Part shown: piece after piece, positions 1-7,880 of the stretch
Layout of the letters: the number at the start of each line of letters is the position of its first letter
How positions within the stretch are numbered: the first letter of the stretch is position 1
DNA from: Elusimicrobiota bacterium
Lineage (GTDB): Bacteria; Elusimicrobiota; Elusimicrobia; UBA1565; UBA9628
Reading direction: 5' to 3'
Assembly: GCA_016207665.1 (NCBI GenBank)
Contig: JACQPG010000100.1
Location: 1 to 36,718, forward strand
DNA: 36,718 bases
Made by a program: the position numbers and the translations under genes
Notes under the pieces: model-generated
Told to the model about the DNA's origin: nothing
Database searches by the model: none
Seen by the model: the letters and a program-made list of their open reading frames with translations, nothing else

Positions 1-531
1 AAGATCATCGAGTCCGAGATACAGCAAGCCAACGGCATCATCAATGAGATCCTCACTTACTCGAGGACTCGCGAGCTCAATCCCGAGAGGATCAGCCTCA
101 ACAGCTTCATCGAGGAGCTGCTCTCATCCCATCCGTTCCCGGCCCATATCACGATCGAGAAGCTGCTCGATCCGTCCAATCCGGTGGTCGACGTCGACGT
201 CACCGAGATGAAGCAGGCGATCCGCAACCTGATCGGCAACGCCGTGGAGGTCATGACCAGCTCTGGACGGCTCCGCGTCAGGACGGGCATGGGCGAGGCA
301 GGCACGGCGTTCATCGAGATCGCCGACACGGGTCCCGGCATCCCTCCGGACGTCCTGGAGAAGATATTCACGCCGTTCTTCACGACGAAGGCCCGCGGGA
401 CGGGATTGGGCCTGGCGGTGGTGCGCAAGGTGGCGGACAGGCACCGTGGACGCGTGGATGTGGAGAGCGTGATAGGCAAGGGCACCACCTTCCGCTTATT
501 CCTCCCGATAGTGCAAAAAGTGAAGGTATGA
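1..531 (+). CDS. Sensor histidine kinase, C-terminal part (5' end outside window)
   Basis: Open from the first base in frame 1, so the gene starts upstream; 176 residues are visible. They hold the end of a dimerisation/phosphoacceptor helix pair and a full HATPase_c domain: N box with NLIGNAVE (about residue 76), G1 box DTGPGIP, F box FTPFFTT and G2 box GTGLGLAVV. The phosphoaccepting His is not in view. This is the catalytic half of an orthodox kinase of the NtrB/PAS-kinase type, and any sensor domain lies outside. Its stop overlaps the next start (ATGA), so it is translationally coupled to the receiver-kinase hybrid, which is probably its partner. The signal is unknown. Confidence 0.93.
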   Translation, partial: KIIESEIQQANGIINEILTYSRTRELNPERISLNSFIEELLSSHPFPAHITIEKLLDPSNPVVDVDVTEMKQAIRNLIGNAVEVMTSSGRLRVRTGMGEAGTAFIEIADTGPGIPPDVLEKIFTPFFTTKARGTGLGLAVVRKVADRHRGRVDVESVIGKGTTFRLFLPIVQKVKV

Positions 532-1688
532 TCGGTCGCGTCCTGATCGTCGACGATGACGCCAATATGCGCGAGACCGTGGCGGATAATCTCGAGATCG
601 CCGGCTATGAGATCGGGCAAGCGGCAAGCGCCGCGGAGGCCGTGGCGCTGGTCAGGCAGAAGTTCTTCGACGTTATCATCATGGACTACAACCTGGGCGA
701 CGGCACGGGCATCGACGCGATCAAGCAAATCCGGGCCATGAACTCGGAAAGCCAGATACTCATGATGACCGCTCACGCCTCCCTGGATATGGCGGTCAAG
801 GCGATACAGGAATCCGTGGCCGATTTCTTGGCCAAGCCCGTGGACTTCGACAAGCTCAAGCATTCGATCGGAAGGGCTTTGGAGAGATTGCGCCTACAGC
901 AGGAGAACCGCCGCCTGATCGAGGACCTCAAAAGGGTCAACGAGCAGCTATCCAAGCTCAATCAGATGAAGTCCAAATTCCTCTCCATGGCCTCGCATGA
1001 CCTGTCGAACTCTCTCATGACGCTGCAAGTGAGCTTCGAGATGCTCTTGGGCAGCCTTCAGCTCAACGAGGACCAGAAAAAGAAGGTGAACTATATCGCC
1101 AGCGGCATCAGCCAGATCGCGAGACTGATCGAGGATCTGGTGGACTGGGCCTCTATCGAGCAGGGGAAGCTCAGGCTGGAGCAAAGGCTATTCGCGCCGA
1201 GCCCCATGATCGAGGAACTGTTGACAGGCGCCCGTGCCAGGGCCCAGGTCAAGGGAATAGAGATATCGGCGGCGGTGGAGCCCGGGTTGCCCGATGTCTA
1301 CGCCGATAAGAGGCGCCTCTTCCAAGTGCTCAACAACATGATAGAAAACGCCATACGCCATACCCCCAAGGGCGGCAGGATACAGATCTCGCTCAATCGC
1401 CGCAAGGGCGGGGGGGAAGAGGTGCAATGGGCGGTGAAGGACTCGGGAGAGGGAATAGCTCGCGAGGAGTTGGCCAAGATTTTCACCAGTTTCTACCAGG
1501 GAAAAGACCATCGAACGGCCGGGAGGCTGGGGCTAGGCCTGTCCATCGCCAAGGAGATCATCGAAGCCCATAAGGGTCGGTTGTGGGTTGAGAGCGAAGG
1601 GTTGGGCAAAGGCGCGACGTTTTTATTCACTGTCCCGGTTCCAGCCAGGCTCGAATCGGTATCGGCCGCTCATGAGCAGAAAAAATAG
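528..1688 (+). CDS. Response regulator receiver / histidine kinase hybrid
   Basis: 386 residues, cytoplasmic, no membrane segment. An N-terminal receiver domain (about 4-120) has the acidic triad VDDD, phosphoacceptor Asp53 in MDYNLGDG and Lys103 in AKPVD. A coiled-coil linker (about 120-147) leads to HisKA with His157 in the motif SMASHDLS. HATPase_c follows with N box NNMIENAIRH, G1 DSGEGI and G2 GLGLGLSIA. The REC-first order suggests it accepts phosphate from the upstream kinase and adjusts its own kinase output (phosphorelay). ATGA overlap with the upstream kinase shows co-translation. There is no output DNA-binding domain, so the final target is unknown. Confidence 0.93.
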   Translation: MIGRVLIVDDDANMRETVADNLEIAGYEIGQAASAAEAVALVRQKFFDVIIMDYNLGDGTGIDAIKQIRAMNSESQILMMTAHASLDMAVKAIQESVADFLAKPVDFDKLKHSIGRALERLRLQQENRRLIEDLKRVNEQLSKLNQMKSKFLSMASHDLSNSLMTLQVSFEMLLGSLQLNEDQKKKVNYIASGISQIARLIEDLVDWASIEQGKLRLEQRLFAPSPMIEELLTGARARAQVKGIEISAAVEPGLPDVYADKRRLFQVLNNMIENAIRHTPKGGRIQISLNRRKGGGEEVQWAVKDSGEGIAREELAKIFTSFYQGKDHRTAGRLGLGLSIAKEIIEAHKGRLWVESEGLGKGATFLFTVPVPARLESVSAAHEQKK

Positions 1689-1941
1689 AGAAGAAAGAAG
1701 GGGGAAAAGGGCGCCCCCGCAGATTCCCGGGCTCGAGCCTTTGTGCCCCCGCAAAAAAACCTATATAGCGGCAGGGCTTGGATTTTTAATATCCGGATTG
1801 GCGCTCCTTTCGCTCACTGACAGCATGGGGCGAAACTGGGCATCGCATGTTTGTCCTTTTCTGATCCTGGGCGGCTATTTCCTGGTCGGTTTTGGTTTGA
1901 TGGAAGATCGCGAAAAAACCGGCGAAGAAGCCCGCCCATAA
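1672..1941 (+). CDS. Small membrane protein, unknown
   Basis: 89 residues from the ATG at 1672, which lies inside the end of the preceding kinase gene (16-nt overlap). Longer starts would extend the overlap by 28 codons of kinase-shadow sequence, so this ATG is preferred. A basic, charged N-terminus (SRKNREERRGKR) is followed by two hydrophobic helices (about residues 33-49 and 60-75) joined by a short loop, then an acidic tail. No obvious ribosome binding site is seen, so translational coupling would be needed. Not recognised as a known family. It may be an accessory membrane subunit of the two-component system, but this rests only on position. Confidence 0.5.
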   Translation: MSRKNREERRGKRAPPQIPGLEPLCPRKKTYIAAGLGFLISGLALLSLTDSMGRNWASHVCPFLILGGYFLVGFGLMEDREKTGEEARP

Positions 1942-2068
1942 CTTTCAAGGTCTTTTTCATCCCCCTCCCGTTCCAGCTTCCCCTTACTTGGTCTTTTCAG
2001 GGACAGGCGCTTTCCCGCCCTTTCCGGCTTCCGTTAGCCTGATCCTCGGCTTGGGCCTTTGTTGGTTT

Positions 2069-2430
2069 TCCGGAAAGTTGGCAATTTTCGGGCCTTTCCG
2101 TTGGCTGACCCATACCCACTCACCCCTTCCTTTTACAGGTTTTTTCGGGGCATCCCTATCCAGTCCTAAATCATCCGAAAGTTGCCAACTTTTCGGATGA
2201 TTGGGGCAGGGCGCTCGATGGTCCTTTTTGCCAGGGCCAGGTTCAGGGGCTTATCGGATCCCGGATATCGGCCGATTCCGGCTCAGGCTTTGATGGTCTT
2301 TCGATAGTCCATAAATAGGCTGAAACGTTCCTGAAAAGTTGCCAATTTTTGGGATATCCGGCCGCGCTTTCATCCAAAGATCAGCCAGAATTTCGGGGCG
2401 GCTGAGTATCGAGCCGATTGCTAATTTTGA
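2069..2430. repeat. Family of about four palindromic repeats with core AAGTTGSCAAYTT
   Basis: Copies: 2069-2091 (TCCGGAAAGTTGGCAATTTT, then CGG); 2169-2202, a near-perfect 34-nt palindrome with 12-bp perfect outer arms (AATCATCCGAAA / TTTCGGATGATT) and inner AGTTG-C-CAACT; 2331-2352 (core GAAAAGTTGCCAATTTTTGG); and a decayed copy at 2414-2430 (CCGATTGCTAATTTTGA). Spacing is irregular (about 100, 160 and 80 nt). They could be operator sites for a dimeric HTH regulator, or remnants of a small mobile repeat. No known family is recognised. Confidence 0.6.
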
Positions 2431-2490
2431 AAAGCTCACAAAGGCTCTCGAAAAATCAAAAAACGGCATTAATATCAGTGAGTTTTTATG

Positions 2491-2586
2491 TTTTTCTCAA
2501 ATCAAATATAGAGGCGCAATGTGGAGAATAGGCCCATTTATATGAAACATAATATTTATTATCAGTAGTCTTTGATTTGAGAAAAA
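2491..2586. repeat. Perfect 16-bp inverted repeats 64 bp apart (MITE-like or long stem)
   Basis: TTTTTCTCAAATCAAA at 2491-2506 is the exact reverse complement of TTTGATTTGAGAAAAA at 2571-2586. The 64-bp interior is AT-rich and non-coding. No target-site duplication is visible at the edges. It could be the ends of a tiny non-autonomous element or the base of a long RNA stem. Confidence 0.55.
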
Positions 2587-2609
2587 GCGGCGAGAGTCCG
2601 CCCCTTTTT
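2582..2609. terminator. Terminator-like hairpin with A-run and T-run
   Basis: AAAAAG at 2582-2587 and CTTTTT at 2604-2609 flank a short stem (CGG 2588-2590 with CCG 2598-2600). It has A-stretch/stem/T-stretch geometry readable on both strands. It lies between the plus-strand two-component genes and the minus-strand gene at 2889, where a bidirectional terminator would fit. The stem is short and shares bases with the inverted repeat at 2571-2586. Confidence 0.35.
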
Positions 2610-2888
2610 CCGTGCCGAACCCTGGGGGCTTTGAGCGGATTTTAGTAGGCGTAACAGGCCGTTGCTTGGAGCAGTTCTATTCGGGGATCCGGGGCATCTT
2701 CCTCGTGGCAGCGATTGTCCTTTCGTCGTTGAAAGGTGGCCCAGGATTCCGTGATCGTGCGCCCGGCTCTGGTTGTGACGCTTATTCTGCGGCTCTGGGT
2801 CTGGCAGCCTGGTTTGGTGGAATTGCAGCTCAGTATTTCTCGGGGCCTGCGTTCCCCAAGGGGCCTGGGTAGGTAGGCCCGAAGGGGC

Positions 2889-3407
2889 CTAGGTCTTGCC
2901 GTTGATGACAGTGGAGAGCTGGTCCGCCAGGATAAAAGCTCTGAGCCGGCCTGAGGCGGTGAGCTCGTAGCGCCGGGCGCGGCGGGAGCCTGATGAGAGT
3001 ATCTCTCCCTGCTTGACGCCGTCTTGAAGAGCCCGGTCCATGCGCTGTATGGGGTAGCCGGAGCCCCGTAGCCAGCGGGCCAGTTGCGCCGCGGTGGGCT
3101 TGCGCTCCCCGAGAAGCCTTTCCGAGGCCGCTAAAAGCACCAGGCAGGCCTCCTTTTCGCTCTTTCCGGGACCGAGCTTGGCCCGGAGCTGTAGGCGCGG
3201 CCCCTGAGCCTCCGTGATGGCTTCCCAGGCGATCTCCGGCTCATTGGGAACGCGTTCTGGGGATTTTTCCAGGGGTTGCCTGGCCGCCGCCAGCCTTTCC
3301 AGGAACTCGCGCCTCTCCTGGGATACGAACTTCGGGCTGCCTTCGGCTTCGAATTCCAGGCCGTTGGGCCATTTCATTTTGATGCGATGCGAGTCAGGCA
3401 CGGTCAT
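2889..3407 (-). CDS. Hypothetical protein, C-terminal winged-helix-like
   Basis: 172 residues from the ATG at 3407; a TTG ten codons upstream (3437) keeps the frame open but is less likely. No clear ribosome binding site precedes either. The N-terminus (KMKWPNGLEFEAEGSP) looks like a small beta unit. A charged Pro-rich linker follows. The last 80 residues (KPTAAQLARWLRGSGYP, then MDRALQDGVKQGEIL and ARRYELTASGRLRAF) have the helix-helix-helix-wing pattern of winged-helix DNA-binding domains. No signal peptide. Family not recognised; a regulator is possible. The stop lies inside a small hairpin. Confidence 0.65.
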   Translation of the reverse strand: MTVPDSHRIKMKWPNGLEFEAEGSPKFVSQERREFLERLAAARQPLEKSPERVPNEPEIAWEAITEAQGPRLQLRAKLGPGKSEKEACLVLLAASERLLGERKPTAAQLARWLRGSGYPIQRMDRALQDGVKQGEILSSGSRRARRYELTASGRLRAFILADQLSTVINGKT

Positions 3408-3594
3408 TATTTTGGCATAAAAATCAGAACATGACAAACTCTTGTGGATAAACGGTGGAAAGCTCCCTATTGCCTGAGAGGGGACTGACTAGAAGCATGC
3501 CCATAAAGGCGTAAGCGGGATATTTATGCCATATTAAAGACATAAGGCTGTGGATAACCATGTGGGAATATCTTGCTCTTTCAGACGGAAGCGA

Positions 3595-3774
3595 ATGTCT
3601 CTGACGAAAGGACAGGGGACAAAAGAGGACGAATCCCTGGTTGTTCTGGCGGCGAAGATCCTTGAGAAGCTGGTGGAAATTCTCGGCCGCGACGGCGCGG
3701 TTATGCTTGAGCGGGGCTGTTTCCCCTCTGCGCCAACGAGGGGATCGGGATCCTCCACCCACCCTGTATCGTGA
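3595..3774 (+). CDS. Possible small protein (59 aa)
   Basis: ATG at 3595 with a weak GGAAG upstream. It encodes a basic N-terminus, an amphipathic helix (ESLVVLAAKILEKLVEIL) and a Gly/Ser/Cys-rich tail. The last third runs through the GC-rich foldable stretch, which argues against coding there. No family recognised. An antisense frame is also open, so this is a weak call. Confidence 0.22.
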   Translation: MSLTKGQGTKEDESLVVLAAKILEKLVEILGRDGAVMLERGCFPSAPTRGSGSSTHPVS

Positions 3775-3875
3775 AGGGTTCTGAAAGGAGCAGCACGGCG
3801 TAATCCTCGGTACGGGTTGAGGAGTGGAGGCGCTCCGAGTGAGAGGAGCCTGCCGAAGTCCCGCGGTACGGCGCA
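3711..3875. ncRNA. Strongly foldable GC-rich stretch, possible structured RNA
   Basis: Nested pairings on one strand: CCCCTC 3723-3728 with GAGGGG 3738-3743; CCTCCAC 3752-3758 with GTGGAGG 3824-3830; CCC 3762-3764 and GTA 3766-3768 with TACGGG 3811-3816; CGTG 3770-3773 with CACG 3794-3797; an apical TTCT-GAAA-GGAG hairpin at 3779-3790; and GCCG 3852-3855 with CGGC 3869-3872. The apical GAAA loop followed by GGAGCAG recalls the SRP RNA tip, but the 5' side reads GTGAAGG rather than the conserved GTCAGG. The assignment is therefore weak and the strand is undecided. It lies between the 2889 gene and the TonB operon, and no promoter is obvious. Confidence 0.25.
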
Positions 3876-3956
3876 GTTGAGCCAGCTCGTCGTTGCTGAG
3901 GCGAACGGGGGTTTGTGGCTGTTGTGCGCTACGCGCGTTGGAGACCGGTGATGCGC

Positions 3957-5336
3957 CTAGAAGCGCCCGGAGACTTCCAGCGCGTATTTCTTGGAGCTTC
4001 CGCGGGTGGGATTAGAGGCGGTGCCGGCCTTGAAAAGAGCCGCAGTGGCTGAGATGGTGAACTGGTCCTGCAAGGCGTAACGGATTCGGAAATCCCATTC
4101 CATTCCAAGGGTGCGGGAGCCTTGCCGGATTCGTTCGGCTTGGAAGAGGAAATAATCGATATCGAACACGAAGCCCTTGTAGGCCGGCGGGGTGTAGCCC
4201 CCGCCCACCACAATGATGCCGCTGGCGCCGTCTCGAAGCCCGCTGGCGCTGGAAGTGGAGTAATTCCCCCCGAAAGCGTCATAGGGCGTGGCCGCGAAGA
4301 ATTCGCCAAATCCGTTGCGCTCAAGCCCCTGGAAGCGATGACCGCGGGCCGGGAAAAAGGCCTCGTCCCGGGTGGCGGTCGCGGGGTCGTCGCCGCTGCC
4401 CCGGGCCAAGGACAGGCGCGCGATGCCCTCGCCCGTCTTGTAGAGCCGTTGTTTCCACTTGGCGCGTATCACTTGGGCGTCGCCCTGATAGGTGATGTGA
4501 TTGGGCGCGGGCGATGGGCCCGTGGGCACGGCCGAGCCGCGCTGAAGGGCCGCCTCCCCGTCAAAAACCATGGGGCCGTAGTGGATCTGATAGCGAAGGC
4601 TCGAGAAGCTCTTGACGATCTTCGATACCAGGCATTCGCGCCTCGTGGTCTCCCCTGGCAGCACGTAGGAGCAGCCGAACACGGGCTGCAGCGCCCTGTC
4701 GCGCTCGAAGAGCTGGCTCAACTGCCAGGTGCCTTCGGTGGGCAGGTCCACGGTCAGGCCGAAAAGCTCCAGCGCGTTGGGGGCGGAGAACCGGGCGTCG
4801 CGATCCGAGAAGACGAATCCCTCGGCCCTGAGCCCCCACCAAGGCAATTCTCCGGATAAGACGATGCCGGTCAGACCGGCGCCGTCGTCATCAAGCAAGA
4901 GCCCGCTGGCCAGACGATAGTTCTGGCGGCCGAAGGTTCCACGCACCGGATAAGACCAGGGCCGGTTGACCCTTAGATACGCGTTTTCGATAAAGGGCGT
5001 GAGGTCGGAACTCGGATAATGGCGGGCGATGCGGTCAAAGGGCTGGCTTTCGAGCGTCGAGGAGGAGCCGGCCACCCCGACCGCGTGCAATAGAAGGCCC
5101 ACGTCCATGGTGGTATCCGAGCCGGCGCCGAGCTTTTCGAGCCCGATACGGCGGACGGCGATGCCAAGCCTCGCGTCGTTGGCCAGGAAGGCGTGGTTGT
5201 TCCTCGCCAAGGGGTTGAGATTGAGGTTGTGATACGACAGAGCCCGCATGCGATAGGAGGCGCTGACGTCCAGGTTTGCCGCAAAGGCGAAGGACGTAAA
5301 CACGCATAGCAGAGCGGCCGCTAAAAAGGCAGGCAT
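3957..5336 (-). CDS. Outer-membrane beta-barrel (alginate-export/porin-like)
   Basis: 459 residues from ATG 5336, chosen because AGGA lies 8 nt upstream; ATG 5345 and TTG 5393 are in-frame alternatives. The Sec signal peptide (MPAFLAAALLCVFTSFAFAA) is followed by alternating polar/aromatic strands, many Arg/Tyr/Trp, and a terminal Phe (VSGRF) typical of BamA substrates. Features such as IENAYLRVNRPW and RGTFGRQNYRLASGLLLDD resemble the alginate-export/OprD-like porin superfamily. It is the last gene of the operon TonB receptor - binding protein - MCP. It probably supplies outer-membrane diffusion for the same ligand, but the substrate is unknown. Confidence 0.75.
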   Translation of the reverse strand: MPAFLAAALLCVFTSFAFAANLDVSASYRMRALSYHNLNLNPLARNNHAFLANDARLGIAVRRIGLEKLGAGSDTTMDVGLLLHAVGVAGSSSTLESQPFDRIARHYPSSDLTPFIENAYLRVNRPWSYPVRGTFGRQNYRLASGLLLDDDGAGLTGIVLSGELPWWGLRAEGFVFSDRDARFSAPNALELFGLTVDLPTEGTWQLSQLFERDRALQPVFGCSYVLPGETTRRECLVSKIVKSFSSLRYQIHYGPMVFDGEAALQRGSAVPTGPSPAPNHITYQGDAQVIRAKWKQRLYKTGEGIARLSLARGSGDDPATATRDEAFFPARGHRFQGLERNGFGEFFAATPYDAFGGNYSTSSASGLRDGASGIIVVGGGYTPPAYKGFVFDIDYFLFQAERIRQGSRTLGMEWDFRIRYALQDQFTISATAALFKAGTASNPTRGSSKKYALEVSGRF

Positions 5337-5385
5337 TCGCCCCATCCTACAAAAATAATCTCGTTGGGAACCAGGCCGGTACGTG

Positions 5386-6942
5386 CTAGTCAACCTTGAA
5401 CTGACGGACTAATGACGAAAGTTTGTCCACGATGCTCGTAAGATGCTGGGCATTCGTGGCGATCTGCTCCATGGCGGCGGACTGCTCTTCGCTGGAGGCG
5501 GTCACCTCTTCGGTCGAGGCCGCCACCTCTTGAGTGCTGGAAGCCACGCCGTTCATCTGTTGGGCCATCTTGGCTACTTCCTTGGAAATGGCCCCGAACA
5601 GTTTCTCGGCGTCCATCACCAGGCTGTAGCACTGGGTGACCTGGCTGTTGCCTCGCTCGGTCTTTTCCACGGCCTGGCGGGTGCCCTCCGCGGTCTCCTG
5701 AATGAGCGCGACGATCTGGTTGGCGCTGTCCGCCGAGGTTTCGGCGAGCTTCCGTATTTCATCGGCTACTACCGCGAACCCCCGCCCGCTTTCTCCAGCG
5801 CGGGCCGCCTCGATGGCGGCATTGAGCGATAACAGGTTGGTCTGGTCTGCGATCTTTGTCATGACATCCACGATCTTTCCTATCTGATGGGAACGCTTTC
5901 CTAGATCATGGATATGGCCCGTGGCGGCCGCGACCGAGCTCTGGGCATCCTTCATCTTGGCGACGACGTCGACCGCCAGCCTTCCCCCCTGCTGCGCGCT
6001 CTCTTCAGTGTGCTTCATCAGGGTGGCCGAGGTCTGCGTGTTTTGAGCGACGGCGCCGGTGCTCTTCGATATCTCGCTGATGACTTTGACCGTTTGGGAC
6101 AGGTTGTTCGAGGATAGATGCGTGATCTCCTTGAGCGATTCCGACGAAGCTCCGATCTGCGTCAAGACCTCATGGACCTGCTTGATCAAGGTGCTCAGGC
6201 TGTCGAGAAAGCGGTTGAAGTGGGCAGCGAGTATGCCCATTTCATCCTCGTTTCGGATATCGATCCTTTGGGTCAGGTCTCCCCCGCCGGAGGCGATCTC
6301 AGCCAAGCGCGCCGAAAGCTGCGCCAGGGGCACGCTGATGAGCCGTGAAAACATCATGGAGGTGATCAAAAACGTGATGACCAAGCCGACGGCCGTGAAA
6401 AGAAAGCTGGCGATGGCTAGCCGGCGCATGCGCCGGCGCATGCCATCCTGGGACAGCACGATGCGGGCCATGCCGATGCGGCGGGATTTCGTCGCGGAGA
6501 TGCCCATGAGGCTCTCTTCCGCGCTCTCGGCGGTCTGCGCGCTACTGATTGGGGCGGTGACCTCGAGATTACCGTTGGCGTCGGCGTTTATCGCGATGCC
6601 TTGAGGGTCTACGCCAGGGGCCGGCCCCAGCGCGGTCTCGGCGTTCGACCGGGAGGCCAGCACTTGGCCCTGGTTATCCCGGATCTCGGCCGCCAGGACA
6701 TCCTCCTCGTTGGCGACCTTGTCCACCAGCTCCCCCAGCGCTCCGCGGTCCTTGATCACGATGCCCAGGATGCTGCTCGTGGCCATGCTGCCGGCGATGG
6801 CGCGCCCCCTCTTTTCGAGTTCCAGGCGGTGGAGATTGCGCTGGCTGACGATGGAAATGGAGGCGTAAAGGAAGCCGAAGACGAAAAGCAGGGTCCAGAA
6901 CGCGCCCAAGAATCTGGATCTGAGGCTGATTTGCAAGGTCAT
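5386..6942 (-). CDS. Methyl-accepting chemotaxis protein
   Basis: 518 residues. TM1 at about 11-33, a periplasmic sensor region at 34-175 (Cache/CHASE8-sized, not assigned), TM2 at about 176-199, HAMP at about 198-250, then a long coiled coil. The CheA/CheW-binding hairpin tip is near 365-400 with [16 protein letters not shown] and [16 protein letters not shown]. There is no C-terminal CheR pentapeptide. It transduces ligand or energy signals to the CheA kinase. ATGA overlap with the binding-protein gene shows co-translation; the downstream barrel starts about 50 nt beyond the stop. The neighbouring binding protein is a likely periplasmic ligand presenter. Confidence 0.95.
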   Translation of the reverse strand: MTLQISLRSRFLGAFWTLLFVFGFLYASISIVSQRNLHRLELEKRGRAIAGSMATSSILGIVIKDRGALGELVDKVANEEDVLAAEIRDNQGQVLASRSNAETALGPAPGVDPQGIAINADANGNLEVTAPISSAQTAESAEESLMGISATKSRRIGMARIVLSQDGMRRRMRRLAIASFLFTAVGLVITFLITSMMFSRLISVPLAQLSARLAEIASGGGDLTQRIDIRNEDEMGILAAHFNRFLDSLSTLIKQVHEVLTQIGASSESLKEITHLSSNNLSQTVKVISEISKSTGAVAQNTQTSATLMKHTEESAQQGGRLAVDVVAKMKDAQSSVAAATGHIHDLGKRSHQIGKIVDVMTKIADQTNLLSLNAAIEAARAGESGRGFAVVADEIRKLAETSADSANQIVALIQETAEGTRQAVEKTERGNSQVTQCYSLVMDAEKLFGAISKEVAKMAQQMNGVASSTQEVAASTEEVTASSEEQSAAMEQIATNAQHLTSIVDKLSSLVRQFKVD

Positions 6943-7880
6943 TCCACCTTGATCTTGACGGTCTTCATGAATTCGGCCGGGAAGTCCCTGCCGAGAGCCT
7001 TGGCTGTGTTCATATTGACGGCTACATCCGCGTCCGAGGCGGAGAGCCGGACGCGCGCCGAGCCGCCGGAAAGAATGGCCTGGGCCTGCAGCCCCAGCTG
7101 CTTGCCGATCTCTTGATAGCTCATGGAAAGGCTCAAGAGTCCGCCCCCCCGAAGCAAGGAGATCGAAGGCACGATCAGCGGCAGTCTATTCTTGAGGCTA
7201 AAGCTGACCAGGCCCTTGAAGGCCAGCTTGTTGGCGACCACAGGATCCAAGGGGATCCAAAGGGCGTCCACCCGCCCTTCGATCCGGGAAAGAGCCTCGG
7301 AAAGGGCCTCGGGCGTAGCGCAAGGGGCCGCTACCAACTCTATGGACAAGGCGCGGGCCGCGTCCCGGGCTTCGGAGAATTTCTCCCGGCTGTCTTGGGG
7401 GCTATAAAGAACGCCCATGCGCTTGAGATCGGGTAGGGCCTTCTGCGCCGAAGCCCATTGCTCCTTGACGGGGAGCGTCATCGGAATTCCCTCGACCCTT
7501 TCCCCCTCGAGCTTCGAGAGCTGGGCGCCGACGACTCCCGCGAAGAGCACCGGGATCTCGGGAGCGAAGCGTTCCTTGGCCTGGGCCGCGGCGGCCGGGC
7601 CCAGGGCCACGATCAGTTTGGGATAACTCTGCTTGACCCTTTGCCAGAATGCCTCCTCGCTTTGAGGGTTCAGCGTGAAGCTCTCGACCGGCCCTGGAAA
7701 GGTCGCCTTGAAGCCCTGGGCGATCTGGTCGAGTATCAAGTTGGGCTCCGAGAGCAACGCGACTTCAGCGGCGTTGCCTGAGGCCGAGCCTAGGATAACG
7801 GCCAAGAACGTCGCTATCCCGATCACTTTACATTTGTACCATTTGCGGCCGAACCTTCCAAACGGCTCAGAACTGGACAT
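6939..7880 (-). CDS. Orphan periplasmic substrate-binding protein (ABC_sub_bind-like)
   Basis: 313 residues with an N-terminal hydrophobic export signal (about 18-38, ending SASGNAAEV) after a basic stretch. The body has two Rossmann-like lobes: [45 protein letters not shown] and RLPLIVPS match the pattern of the TrpX/ABC_sub_bind (PF04392-like) family. No ABC permease or ATPase is nearby, so it is more likely a receptor subunit for the co-translated MCP than a transport component. It overlaps the end of the TonB receptor gene by 14 nt. GGAG precedes the ATG. The ligand is unknown. Confidence 0.8.
   Translation of the reverse strand: MSSSEPFGRFGRKWYKCKVIGIATFLAVILGSASGNAAEVALLSEPNLILDQIAQGFKATFPGPVESFTLNPQSEEAFWQRVKQSYPKLIVALGPAAAAQAKERFAPEIPVLFAGVVGAQLSKLEGERVEGIPMTLPVKEQWASAQKALPDLKRMGVLYSPQDSREKFSEARDAARALSIELVAAPCATPEALSEALSRIEGRVDALWIPLDPVVANKLAFKGLVSFSLKNRLPLIVPSISLLRGGGLLSLSMSYQEIGKQLGLQAQAILSGGSARVRLSASDADVAVNMNTAKALGRDFPAEFMKTVKIKVE

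Larger units (their letters stand above)
1942..2888. other. Gene-poor stretch with repeats and hairpins
   Basis: No reading frame here has convincing protein-like composition or a ribosome binding site. It contains the palindromic repeat family (2069-2430), a 16-bp inverted repeat pair (2491-2586), a terminator-like hairpin (2582-2609) and a small hairpin at the stop of the next minus gene (AGGCCC at 2875-2880 with GGGCCT at 2885-2890). The part from 2440 to 2580 is markedly AT-rich. An 86-codon plus ORF at 2612-2872 starts with GTG and lacks a binding site. Confidence 0.6.

Noticed and set aside
2612-2872. 86-codon plus-strand frame in the gene-poor gap
   Set aside because: GTG start without binding site, no recognisable fold, and overlapping hairpins; noted but not called.
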